Of a stretch of DNA of 64,000 nucleotides, positions 1 to 7,939 are shown piece by piece; position 1 is the stretch's first letter, and the number at the start of each line of letters is the position of its first letter. The notes beneath the pieces are model-generated. The model saw nothing but the letters and a program-made list of their open reading frames with translations. It did not search any database and had not been told where the DNA came from. This DNA is from an uncultured Pirellulaceae bacterium (GTDB lineage: Bacteria > Planctomycetota > Planctomycetia > Pirellulales > Pirellulaceae). The stretch covers positions 1,054,001 to 1,118,000 of the forward strand of contig CALKGE010000001.1 of NCBI GenBank assembly GCA_938084685.1, given 5' to 3'. Both the position numbers and the translations under genes were made by a program.

Positions 1-1276
1 CATCTGCCTTGTCGTCCTGTTTTAACATGGCATGAGCAATCCCGACGTATTTCCACTGCTTGACCTTCTCTGTTTCGTTCGTTGTTTCTTCCAGATACGG
101 AGTCTGACTGAGGTTGAGCAGATCCTGCCAACGTTCGTACATGTAGAGAGTGGTAAACAGGCGGGCTCGACCGTAGTAGGAACTGCCACGACGGGTGAGC
201 GAATTGTACTTGGGGTGGCGAGGATTCTCTGTCATGTTTTTGGAGAGGTCAATCGCATCATTGACTCGCCCGATATGCAGCAGGTTACGAATACACCACT
301 CGTTATTATGAGCGTAGTTATGAATTTGATCCGGTAACAAACGGTCTCGCATCATGTGAGCATGGTCCGTGCGAGCAGATGCTTCCTGTTGCCAGACCGC
401 ATCGTCGTACCGCTTGAGACGTGAGAAAATGTGTCCTGGCATATGCCACATGTGCGCGATCCCCGGAGTCGTTTGTCCGCAGGTACTTGCCGAAGAGACA
501 GCCGTAGCTGGATTTTTATAGTCCCACAAGTGAATGCGATAGTGGTGTGATGGGTGCATGGGATTGACGGCGAAGACCTGTTGCAGGATCGAGTCAATGG
601 CAACATAGCTGGTAATTGGGATATTGTTGAAGCGGTTGTACCAGAGTTGGAGCGCCAGGAAAGCTTTAGCTTCAATGTTCTCCGGGTACTTGATACAAAT
701 CTCTTCCAATGCCTTGGTGTACTTTTCCGCTCGTTCCTTTTTCTTGCCTGGATCACCGTTCTGATAGTCCGTTAAGGCATCGATGAACCGGGTTTCCACA
801 TCCGAAACACCTTCTTTGCGCTTTTGAGCTTCTTCCATAAACACTTTGGAACGCTTGGAATTGTTAAAATTGGCCATCGCCATGCCCCAGAACGCCATGG
901 CACAATCGGGGTCCAATTTGTTGACCTGACGGAACGCCCGCTCGGCTTCGAGGTACCAGAAGCCGTGTAGTGCGGAAACGCCCTGATTGAAAAACTTCTG
1001 AGCATCTTCGTTACTGGTGGTAATCGGAAAATCGACATTGGCCATTCCGGGGATCAGATACGCCTGTTGTCGCGGACCTTCGTTGAATGCCTCGCCATGG
1101 TAAGAATGCCCTGCCAGCGGTCCCGCCGTATTTTCTTCGTTTTCATCAGTTGCCTTTGCTCCCTCTTGAGTTGGACTTTCAGCAGGCTTGGCATCCTGCT
1201 TGTCGTCTTGAGCGTGCACAAGCACTGTTTGGCAAACCAGTAGCATGGGGAGGATTTTCAACAGGGTCGACTTCAT
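1..1276 (-). CDS. Exported tetratricopeptide-repeat protein, C-terminus outside the window
   Basis: An open frame runs on the minus strand from an ATG at 1276 to the left edge without a stop (about 425 codons visible). The first residues form a signal peptide (hydrophobic LLKILPMLLVCQTVLVHAQ) followed by a polar D/E/K/Q linker of about 30 residues. From about residue 75 come helical TPR-like repeats, for example the stretch with FFNQGVSALHGFWYLEAERAF and later KKKERAEKYTKALEEI. This layout matches exported planctomycete TPR proteins of unknown function. No strong ribosome binding site precedes the ATG. The gene is the last of a minus-strand group but is separated by 116 bp from the S4 gene upstream of it. 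Function cannot be inferred beyond a protein-interaction role; the family assignment is fairly safe. Confidence 0.8.
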   Translation of the reverse strand, partial: MKSTLLKILPMLLVCQTVLVHAQDDKQDAKPAESPTQEGAKATDENEENTAGPLAGHSYHGEAFNEGPRQQAYLIPGMANVDFPITTSNEDAQKFFNQGVSALHGFWYLEAERAFRQVNKLDPDCAMAFWGMAMANFNNSKRSKVFMEEAQKRKEGVSDVETRFIDALTDYQNGDPGKKKERAEKYTKALEEICIKYPENIEAKAFLALQLWYNRFNNIPITSYVAIDSILQQVFAVNPMHPSHHYRIHLWDYKNPATAVSSASTCGQTTPGIAHMWHMPGHIFSRLKRYDDAVWQQEASARTDHAHMMRDRLLPDQIHNYAHNNEWCIRNLLHIGRVNDAIDLSKNMTENPRHPKYNSLTRRGSSYYGRARLFTTLYMYERWQDLLNLSQTPYLEETTNETEKVKQWKYVGIAHAMLKQDDKAD

Positions 1277-1392
1277 GGGGAGGAGTCCTGGAAAGGAGAG
1301 AAACATTTATTGGTTTGATAGAGACATTAAACGGTAGCACAGTTGCCGCTGTTTGCCGTCAGGAAAGTTCAGTATAAGAAATTGTCGGCATT

Positions 1393-1650
1393 CTAGGGGG
1401 GCGAGTCGTCAATGTTTACGGTCACCTGCTCACCGTCGATCTCTATCTCATCATTATGATACAGCTTGCGTTTACGGGCAGTGCAAATTTCACCATTTAC
1501 TTTGATCAGACCACTTTGAATGAGGACCTTGGCATGACCGCCACTTTCAACAAACTGCAGAAGCTTAAGAAAGTGATCCAGCCTGACGTGCTGTTGGGTG
1601 TTTGCTGAATCTGTTGGGGGAGTGGAACGGTTAGAGGAATCTTCTGACAT
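1393..1650 (-). CDS. Small S4-domain RNA-binding protein (YbcJ/YaaA type)
   Basis: This 85-residue protein is almost entirely one S4 RNA-binding fold: VRLDHFLKLLQFVESGGHAK, then VLIQSGLIKVNGE, with the basic TARKRK stretch and the ending HNDEIEIDGEQVTV. The order (helix, SGGxAK, VxVNGE, xxGDxV) is that of the stand-alone S4_2 family that includes E. coli YbcJ. Members bind structured RNA, probably rRNA or stalled ribosomes, in the cytoplasm. The N-terminal 20 residues are S/T-rich and look disordered. It lies 17 bp downstream of the endonuclease/phosphatase-fold gene and may be co-transcribed with it. The exact RNA target is unknown. Confidence 0.85.
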   Translation of the reverse strand: MSEDSSNRSTPPTDSANTQQHVRLDHFLKLLQFVESGGHAKVLIQSGLIKVNGEICTARKRKLYHNDEIEIDGEQVTVNIDDSPP

Positions 1651-1667
1651 GGTATATGACGATTTCG

Positions 1668-2681
1668 TTATTTGATCTCAAAGGTGGCTACGACCGGGTA
1701 GTGGTCACTGACGTCGCGTTCACTTTCCTGAATTTCATAGAAGATGTTGTAGTGATCCTTGTCCTGTTCGCCTCGTAGCACGAGATCTTTACGTCGAACA
1801 ATGTTTTGAAATGCCAGGTCGGGACGCTGAGGCGAATCCAACAGGAGTTCCGGGCTGACGAGGATGTGATCAAACTGTTTGCCTCCCAGATGAGTGGACC
1901 TTTCTGATGGCTTCAATCTGGTGTGCAAGTCGATGAGATCTCCGGGCTGATCGTCAGTTTTTTTGCCGCACAACACGGCCAGATCCTGCCGTAGGGTGTA
2001 ATCGTGGCACTGGCAGAGCGTATTGATATCACCAAGCACAATTACGTTTGCGTTCTTTTGGAGATGTGGCTGGATCCAGTAATTGATCAGGCGACACTGG
2101 CGGAGACGTGGTTCTTCGCCCCGTGTTCCTGCTCGCAGGTGAACATTACATAATGTGATTTCATGAGTCTTTCCGTCCTGCGTCCAACGAAACGTAGCAA
2201 ACAGGTGCTTGGAGAGGTTGTAATAGCGTTTACTATTAAACATCTCGTCCGTCTGGTGGAGACGTTGCTTATGAACCAGACCACTTTGGTAAATCAAAGC
2301 AACATCCTGCTCGGTATAGGTGTCCCGCCCTTCGATAAAAGCGACTTGATATTCCAGATCATGTGCGATTCGTAGTTGCTCGGTCAGATCCAGAACAACC
2401 TTCTCATTTTCAACTTCCTGTAACGCCATAATCGTTGGATTAACCGCCGCAATGACTTTGGCCGTTTCACGAATACGCCAATTCCAGTCGGCTTTGGATG
2501 GAGCAGAAAGTTTTTTCGCCAGAGGTGACTTATTGTCAGATTGGTCGTGATCAAAAAACCACTCAAGATTCCAGGTCCCAATCACAATGCGTTCAGGTGC
2601 CGGATCTGCTGCCAGGACTCGAATCTGGCAGATGCCCAGCATCACCAGGAGTGTGATGGTTAATGGCAGGGGTTTTTTCAT
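1668..2681 (-). CDS. Secreted endonuclease/exonuclease/phosphatase-fold protein
   Basis: The 337-residue product begins with a signal peptide (PLTITLLVMLGICQIRVLAA) and then shows the ordered motifs of the metal-dependent EEP fold: GTWNLEWFF (first Asn), MALQEVEN (metal-binding Glu), LCNVHLRAG (catalytic His region), IVLGDINT (Asp/Asn pair), FDHILVSPEL, and a C-terminal SDHYPVVATF (catalytic Asp-His). All catalytic positions appear intact. The fold cleaves phosphodiesters in nucleic acids, phospholipids or inositol phosphates; the substrate here is not evident. Export suggests extracellular or periplasmic nucleic-acid or phosphoester scavenging (inference). The ATG at 2681 puts the signal peptide right at the N-terminus. 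It is divergent from the aminotransferase gene at 2817. Confidence 0.85.
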   Translation of the reverse strand: MKKPLPLTITLLVMLGICQIRVLAADPAPERIVIGTWNLEWFFDHDQSDNKSPLAKKLSAPSKADWNWRIRETAKVIAAVNPTIMALQEVENEKVVLDLTEQLRIAHDLEYQVAFIEGRDTYTEQDVALIYQSGLVHKQRLHQTDEMFNSKRYYNLSKHLFATFRWTQDGKTHEITLCNVHLRAGTRGEEPRLRQCRLINYWIQPHLQKNANVIVLGDINTLCQCHDYTLRQDLAVLCGKKTDDQPGDLIDLHTRLKPSERSTHLGGKQFDHILVSPELLLDSPQRPDLAFQNIVRRKDLVLRGEQDKDHYNIFYEIQESERDVSDHYPVVATFEIK

Positions 2682-2816
2682 GGTCTGGTTGATTCGAATT
2701 TCGAGTTGCGTGATAACTAGAAGTGAGAAGGACCTTCCAGAGGGTTAGCTTATTGTAGCCCAGCGTGGGGAGACTTCCACCAGACAAATTGCTGTTCGTC
2801 GCCTGACTCATCTCCA

Positions 2817-3956
2817 ATGACCTATACCGTTCCTTTTAATCGACCCTATCTGACTGGACACGAAATTGAATATGTGTCTCAGGCGATTCAGCATGGAGAT
2901 CTCTCCGGAGACGGACCTTTTTCACGTCGGTGCTGCGAATTGTTGGAAAAGCGGCTGGATACGCCCAAAGTGCTGCTGACCCCATCCTGTACGGCCGCTT
3001 TGGAGATTTCGATGTTGCTGCTGGATCTGCAGGACGGAGAGGAAGTCATCCTGCCATCGTTTACCTTTGTTTCCACAGCCAATGCCGTTGTGATAGCCGG
3101 GGGGACTCCTGTGTTCGTCGACGTGGATCCAGACACTCTCAATCTGGATCCCGAACAAGTCCGTGCAGCCATCAATACTCGCACTCGCGCCATCATCCCT
3201 GTCCATTATGCCGGTGTCGGTTGCCAAATGGATGCGTTGATGGAGATCGCAGAAAGTCATGGTTTAACGGTGGTCGAAGATGCGGCTCAGGCCTTGAATT
3301 CCTACTACGGCGAAAAGGCACTGGGCACGATCGGTAGTCTGGGCACGTTCAGTTTTCACCAGACCAAGAACTTTAGCTGCGGGGAAGGTGGAGCACTTTG
3401 TATCAATGACCCAGGGTTGATTGAACGGGCCGAGGTGATTCGGGAGAAGGGAACCAACCGTAGTAAATTTCTGCAGGGACAGGTGGATAAATATACCTGG
3501 GTAGATCGCGGGTCTTCCTACTTGCAGGGTGAACTTGCTGCTGCCTTCCTGTACGGACAGCTGGGCAGTATGGACGTCATCACGGAGATGAGACAAAAGT
3601 GTTATGAGACGTACAGGCAGCTGCTCGAGCCACTGGCACAACAGAGCTTGCTGCAGTTGCCGGTGATTCCGGCAAAGTGCCGTAGCAATTATCATCTGTT
3701 CCACCTATTACTTCCTTCTGCCGAAAGACGGGATGCACTGCTGCGACATCTCAACGATCAGGGGATCCATGCCGTTTTCCACTATATCCCACTGCACAAT
3801 TCGCCGGCTGGGATAAGATTGAGCGGAAAAGAAGTCAGCTTGCCAGTCACCGAATCAATTAGTCAGCGATTGTTAAGGTTGCCCATCTACCCGGGATTGG
3901 AAGCAGATGTCCAGCAGCGCATCGTTGATGAAATCGCCACTTTTCTGGACTCATAA
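2817..3956 (+). CDS. dTDP-4-amino-4,6-dideoxygalactose transaminase-like PLP enzyme
   Basis: This 379-residue protein is a DegT/DnrJ/EryC1/StrS aminotransferase close to WecE/RffA. It starts with VPFNRPYLTGHEIEYV, has the cofactor-phosphate segment LLTPSCTAALEISM, the IPVHYAG and VVEDAAQAL (PLP-ring Asp) motifs, and the Schiff-base lysine at about K184 in SFHQTKNFSCGEGGAL. Length and motif order match WecE, which aminates dTDP-4-keto-6-deoxyglucose for enterobacterial common antigen or similar surface glycans. Donor and sugar specificity are inferred from similarity only. The ATP-grasp and glycosyltransferase genes downstream on the same strand, after a 190-bp gap, fit a surface-glycan role. 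A second, more distant member of the family lies at 11008. Confidence 0.85.
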   Translation: MTYTVPFNRPYLTGHEIEYVSQAIQHGDLSGDGPFSRRCCELLEKRLDTPKVLLTPSCTAALEISMLLLDLQDGEEVILPSFTFVSTANAVVIAGGTPVFVDVDPDTLNLDPEQVRAAINTRTRAIIPVHYAGVGCQMDALMEIAESHGLTVVEDAAQALNSYYGEKALGTIGSLGTFSFHQTKNFSCGEGGALCINDPGLIERAEVIREKGTNRSKFLQGQVDKYTWVDRGSSYLQGELAAAFLYGQLGSMDVITEMRQKCYETYRQLLEPLAQQSLLQLPVIPAKCRSNYHLFHLLLPSAERRDALLRHLNDQGIHAVFHYIPLHNSPAGIRLSGKEVSLPVTESISQRLLRLPIYPGLEADVQQRIVDEIATFLDS

Positions 3957-4146
3957 TCGTCTTAATCGCTAGAGGTCGAACCGGATTTTGTCCGCGCTCA
4001 TGTTATCTTCGACAGGTGTCGATTATCGAACGTAATCGTCTAGCGTGCCGTACTAGGATTAACTGATAAGGACTGGCAGAAATGCCTTTTTTATCCGGCA
4101 TTGCTCCTGATTCTCCTAGCTAACGAAGCACTTTTAAACAATTCAT

Positions 4147-5196
4147 ATGCTTGAGCAAAAGACAGTTCTGGTAACCGCTTGTGGTTCCTCCATTGGGTTG
4201 GAAGTGCTGCGTTCGCTCCATCAGGCAAACCTGCCCCTTCGTGTTATCGGGACAGAAGTGTCCTGGTGGGGAAAGCAGGTTGCCGAGCCGTATTGTGATG
4301 AAGTTCTGATTCTTCCACGGGGTGATGATGCCGATTATCTGCCTTCACTGACCCGAGTTCTGGAAAGTCATGCGGTGGACCTGGCATTCGTGAATACAGA
4401 GCCGGAACTGGAAGCGATTGCTGATTGTCGGGATGAGATCATGGTGGTTTTGTCCTGTCCCGGAAAAGTTGGGCTGCAGGCTTGTCTGAGCAAACAGGTA
4501 CTGCACGACCGATTGGCCGGAGCCGATCTCACAGCGGAAACCATGGTGGTCCATGGCCGGGAAGATTTGGAGCAGGCCTTGGCAACATTTGGCAGCCCGA
4601 TCTGGCTGAGATGTGCAGAGGGTCCGCGGGGACGAGGCAGTATTATTGTTGAACAGGCCGAGGATGGAACATTCTGGATGGACTACTGGCGGCGTCGTGA
4701 TGCTGGCGACGATGTCTGGCTGGCGCATGAATATCTGCCAGGAAGAAATCTGAACTGGACGTCTATCTGGAAAGATGGAGAACTGGTGGTTGCTGCTTGC
4801 GGTGAGAGGTTGCAATACTTCCTGTCCCAGGTTGCGGTCAGTGGCATTACCGGGAATGTTTCTCATTGCCGACTTGTTGACAGTGCATTGATAACCCCGA
4901 TTGCGTCTCAAGCCGTTCGTTTAGCCGATGCCAGACCTCACGGAATTTATGCTGTCGATTTACGCGAAGACAAGCAGGGGAATCCCAAAGTTACCGAGAT
5001 CAACGGAAGGCAGGCATTTCGCCCGTTGCTTTATACTCAAGGTGGCATCAATTTTTCGAAAGTGTTCGTTCAGGTGATGTTGATGATCGATCATCAACCT
5101 GTCGAACAACCGGTTGTCGAGCTTGGATTAGAGATGGTTCGGGGAATGGATTTTGAACCGATATTTCGTAATCCGGAAACAGGAGTAACGGGATAA
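4147..5196 (+). CDS. ATP-grasp enzyme (carbamoyl-phosphate-synthase-like), glycan locus
   Basis: The 349-residue protein begins with a Rossmann-like pre-ATP-grasp segment (VLVTACGSSIGLEVLRSL, as in PylC and related enzymes) and continues with an ATP-grasp fold: IWLRCAEGPRGRGSIIV (glycine-rich phosphate loop), DVWLAHEYLPGRNLNWTSIW, and the metal-binding end YAVDLREDKQGNPKVTEINGR. Such enzymes ligate a carboxylate to an amine or thiol using ATP. Its stop overlaps the start of the GT2 gene (TAATG), so the two are translationally coupled. Given the amino-sugar transaminase upstream, acylation of an amino sugar is a reasonable guess, but no substrate can be read from the sequence. Confidence 0.75.
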   Translation: MLEQKTVLVTACGSSIGLEVLRSLHQANLPLRVIGTEVSWWGKQVAEPYCDEVLILPRGDDADYLPSLTRVLESHAVDLAFVNTEPELEAIADCRDEIMVVLSCPGKVGLQACLSKQVLHDRLAGADLTAETMVVHGREDLEQALATFGSPIWLRCAEGPRGRGSIIVEQAEDGTFWMDYWRRRDAGDDVWLAHEYLPGRNLNWTSIWKDGELVVAACGERLQYFLSQVAVSGITGNVSHCRLVDSALITPIASQAVRLADARPHGIYAVDLREDKQGNPKVTEINGRQAFRPLLYTQGGINFSKVFVQVMLMIDHQPVEQPVVELGLEMVRGMDFEPIFRNPETGVTG

Positions 5197-6146
5197 TGCC
5201 GCGCCCCTATCTGTCCATTGTTGTACCCTGTTACCGTAGCGGTGGCTGGCTTGAGGAATTGACAAGCCGAGTCAGCTTTGCCATGGAGGACCGTGGCTGG
5301 ACTTATGAATTAATTCTGGTAAATGATAGTTCGCCCGACACGACCTGGGAAACGATTCAGCAAATCGCGGACGCCGATTCCCGCGTTCGGGGTGTCAATC
5401 TTGCCTTCAATACGGGGCAGTTCAGAACCACCTTTTGCGGTCTGCAAATGGCCGAGGGGCAAATCGTTGTCACCATGGACGATGACTTGCAGCAACTACC
5501 GGAAGAAATACCAGCGTTGGTAGAGGCTTTAGAGGCGGATCCCAACCTGGATGCAGTGTTAGCGAGATACAGCGGTAAGAAGCATGGCTGGTTGAGAAAT
5601 CTGGGTTCAGCCGTTATGAATTGCCTGTTTCGACTCTCCTATGGCAAACCGAAAGAGATTCGAAGTACTACATTTCGAGCCATGCGGCCCCAATTGGTCG
5701 ACTCGATTTGCCAGTATGCAACCGTCAATCCCAACATCAATCCACTCATCTTTCAAACGACGCAGAAACTTCAATCAGTGGATGTGCAGCACGAAGATCG
5801 TCCTCGAGGGCGAAGTGGCTATGGCCTGATAAAACTCTTTCGGTTAATGGCAGACAATGTGCTCAGCGTCTCGACCCTTCCGTTAAAAATAGTAACCTCG
5901 ATTGGAGTTCTGGCCGCATTAGGTAGCGTCGTCCTGGCATTGTACTACCTGATCCGTTACTGGGCGGGAGACGGTATCGAAACGGTCAAAGGATTTGTCA
6001 CTCAGGTGCTGCTGATCAACTTTTTTGGAGGTCTGACGTTGCTGTCTGTGGGATTACTCGGCGAATATGTGATTCGGATTATGGAAGAGGTCCGGGGTAA
6101 GCCACGGTTTCTCGTTAAAGAAACAACCGATGCGGAGGACGACTGA
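5196..6146 (+). CDS. GT2 polyprenyl-phosphate glycosyltransferase (GtrB/DPM1-like)
   Basis: The N-terminal 230 residues are a GT-A glycosyltransferase 2 domain: YLSIVVPCYRSGGWLEEL, ELILVNDSSPDTTW, the nucleotide-sugar loop NLAFNTGQ, and the metal-binding VTMDDDLQQLPEEI. Two membrane helices follow (about residues 228-255 and 268-295), then a short basic tail, the layout of GtrB/ArnC enzymes that load a sugar onto undecaprenyl phosphate at the inner membrane. It shares one base with the ATP-grasp gene upstream and overlaps the next gene (TGATG), so the three form one translationally coupled unit. The sugar donor is unknown. Confidence 0.87.
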   Translation: MPRPYLSIVVPCYRSGGWLEELTSRVSFAMEDRGWTYELILVNDSSPDTTWETIQQIADADSRVRGVNLAFNTGQFRTTFCGLQMAEGQIVVTMDDDLQQLPEEIPALVEALEADPNLDAVLARYSGKKHGWLRNLGSAVMNCLFRLSYGKPKEIRSTTFRAMRPQLVDSICQYATVNPNINPLIFQTTQKLQSVDVQHEDRPRGRSGYGLIKLFRLMADNVLSVSTLPLKIVTSIGVLAALGSVVLALYYLIRYWAGDGIETVKGFVTQVLLINFFGGLTLLSVGLLGEYVIRIMEEVRGKPRFLVKETTDAEDD

Positions 6147-7939
6147 TGGGCGAATCTCTGGACGGAGTAACCACGGTCCAGCAGGAATCGCGACAGTTAT
6201 GGCGGACGGTTTTTTGGGGGACTATCTTCTGTACCTGCCTGGTCATGGTCTTACCCTCAACCTATGCCGAAGCGGATGATCTGGGTATCCAGATGATTCT
6301 GGCCGGAGAGGATGGCTTTGTGGCCGCTCCGGAGGTACCTTTCCTGTCAGTTACGGTCAATTACCTGTTGCTGATCCTCTACCAGGGATTCCCGTCAGTG
6401 CCATGGTATGGATTGCTGTTAGTGATAACTCAGGCAGTGGGGCTCTCTCTGTTACTGCACTGCCTTCTTATCAAATTGAGGGAGACTCCCTGGCTGGGAT
6501 TAGTGTTTCCCTTCTTTCTGATTTTCTGCGGGTACATGCTGCTATCGGTCACCTTTACCCAGGCAACTTTGACGTTAATCTTTGGCATTGCCGCTGTCAT
6601 AGCTTCCAGACATGAACGGGAATGCTGGCCGCTTACCACTCGACGCGCGCTAACCTGCCTGCTGCTCTGGGCGTTGTTGTGGCGCTGGAAATTTGGACTC
6701 TACTGCCTGGTGTTTTTTGTACCTTTGATGATTGTGCAGCTGGCTCAGTTGCGGAAGTACTTTTCGCCACTTGTTCTGGTGCTCTGTTTGATTGCTGGTG
6801 ATCGAATCGTACATGCTTTGACCAGTTCGCCACAGTGGCAGGAATACCTGGAGTTTTATGATGCGCGGGCCAGGTTGTTTGATATGCCTGAGGGTCGAGC
6901 CGGAGAAAACCTCGCCGTGGCACTTGAAGCCGCTGGTTGGAGTGACGATGATTTTCGTCTGATTCGTGATACCTGGATGCTGTACGACGAGCAGTTGGTT
7001 TCCGCTGAAGCGATGGGTGCTTTTATGGAGGCGGTTGTCGAGCATGGAGGGGCATCGGTTACTGAGCAGATAGAAGGGAACTTGCGTAATAATGCCAGAC
7101 TGCTGTACGCCTTCGTCCCGATCGGAATTGCTCTACTCCTGCTGGGAATTAAAACGTGGGCCGCAGACGAGCATTGGCAACGGAAATTGCTCGGAATCAT
7201 GTCGCTGCTGATTCCAGTCCTGTTTCTGGCGTACTTTCGGCTGGTGCCCCGAGTATTGGTTCCTGTTTTCATCTATGCTTTTTGCCTGGTTTATATCTGG
7301 GTTCCTGCCGAGCCACGTGAATCGGGATATGGGGGATGGGGGCAGAAAGTTCATCTCACGACGATTCATTTGATAGCGTTCATTCCCATGGTGATTGGTC
7401 TGGGGGCCAGCTTTCTGGTGTTAAAGCAGCAATGGGATGATGTGCAACAGAAGAGGGAAGGGCGAACAGAATCCGAAGTCTTTGTTCGTGAATTGAATCA
7501 TCCGGTCACCCTGTTGCGAACTCAGGTTGGGGCGCTTCCGGGTTGGGAAGGAACGCATCCGTTTTCGCGAATCAATAACAGTCCGTTGCTAAGAATCATT
7601 CCGGCAGGATGGCAGGTGAGATCTCCCCGCTACTATCGCATCCTCAAGCAACTTGGTTATGAATCGGGCACTGAGCTTGTGGCCGGGTTTGCTGCGTCGG
7701 CTGACGACGGCGAATACTTTGTTCAGCGCTTTAACCGGACGCGGGGTGGAGTGGAATTCTATAGTCAGCAGTGGTTGAGTTACCTGGAACGGCACCATCC
7801 TCAGCGATGGTTGGATAATCCTGAGTTAGACGTTGTCGTCATTGGGAATTCCAAACAGAATCCCCAGCGGCTGTCACTGTTAAAACTGCTTCCCCCAATC
7901 GATGAAGAGTCTGCGTTGGAATCACTGCTTCCTGAATAA
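6146..7939 (+). CDS. Polytopic membrane protein, probable GT-C-like partner of the GT2 enzyme
   Basis: This 597-residue protein has about eleven hydrophobic segments spread over residues 20-440, with a soluble loop around 230-310, and a C-terminal soluble domain of about 150 residues. An acidic pair sits after the first helix (YAEADDLGIQMI), as in the first extracytoplasmic loop of GT-C glycosyltransferases. Position supports this: it is translationally coupled to a GtrB-type transferase, and such enzymes normally work with a large membrane partner that moves the sugar from polyprenyl phosphate to its acceptor. No family signature was recognised with certainty. Its last 18 bp overlap the convergent gene at 7922-9694. 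Confidence 0.7.
   Translation: MGESLDGVTTVQQESRQLWRTVFWGTIFCTCLVMVLPSTYAEADDLGIQMILAGEDGFVAAPEVPFLSVTVNYLLLILYQGFPSVPWYGLLLVITQAVGLSLLLHCLLIKLRETPWLGLVFPFFLIFCGYMLLSVTFTQATLTLIFGIAAVIASRHERECWPLTTRRALTCLLLWALLWRWKFGLYCLVFFVPLMIVQLAQLRKYFSPLVLVLCLIAGDRIVHALTSSPQWQEYLEFYDARARLFDMPEGRAGENLAVALEAAGWSDDDFRLIRDTWMLYDEQLVSAEAMGAFMEAVVEHGGASVTEQIEGNLRNNARLLYAFVPIGIALLLLGIKTWAADEHWQRKLLGIMSLLIPVLFLAYFRLVPRVLVPVFIYAFCLVYIWVPAEPRESGYGGWGQKVHLTTIHLIAFIPMVIGLGASFLVLKQQWDDVQQKREGRTESEVFVRELNHPVTLLRTQVGALPGWEGTHPFSRINNSPLLRIIPAGWQVRSPRYYRILKQLGYESGTELVAGFAASADDGEYFVQRFNRTRGGVEFYSQQWLSYLERHHPQRWLDNPELDVVVIGNSKQNPQRLSLLKLLPPIDEESALESLLPE

Noticed and set aside
1087..1377. 96-codon plus-strand open frame over the N-terminus of the first TPR gene
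   Set aside because: It lies opposite a genuine signal-peptide-bearing gene and has no domain or ribosome binding site.
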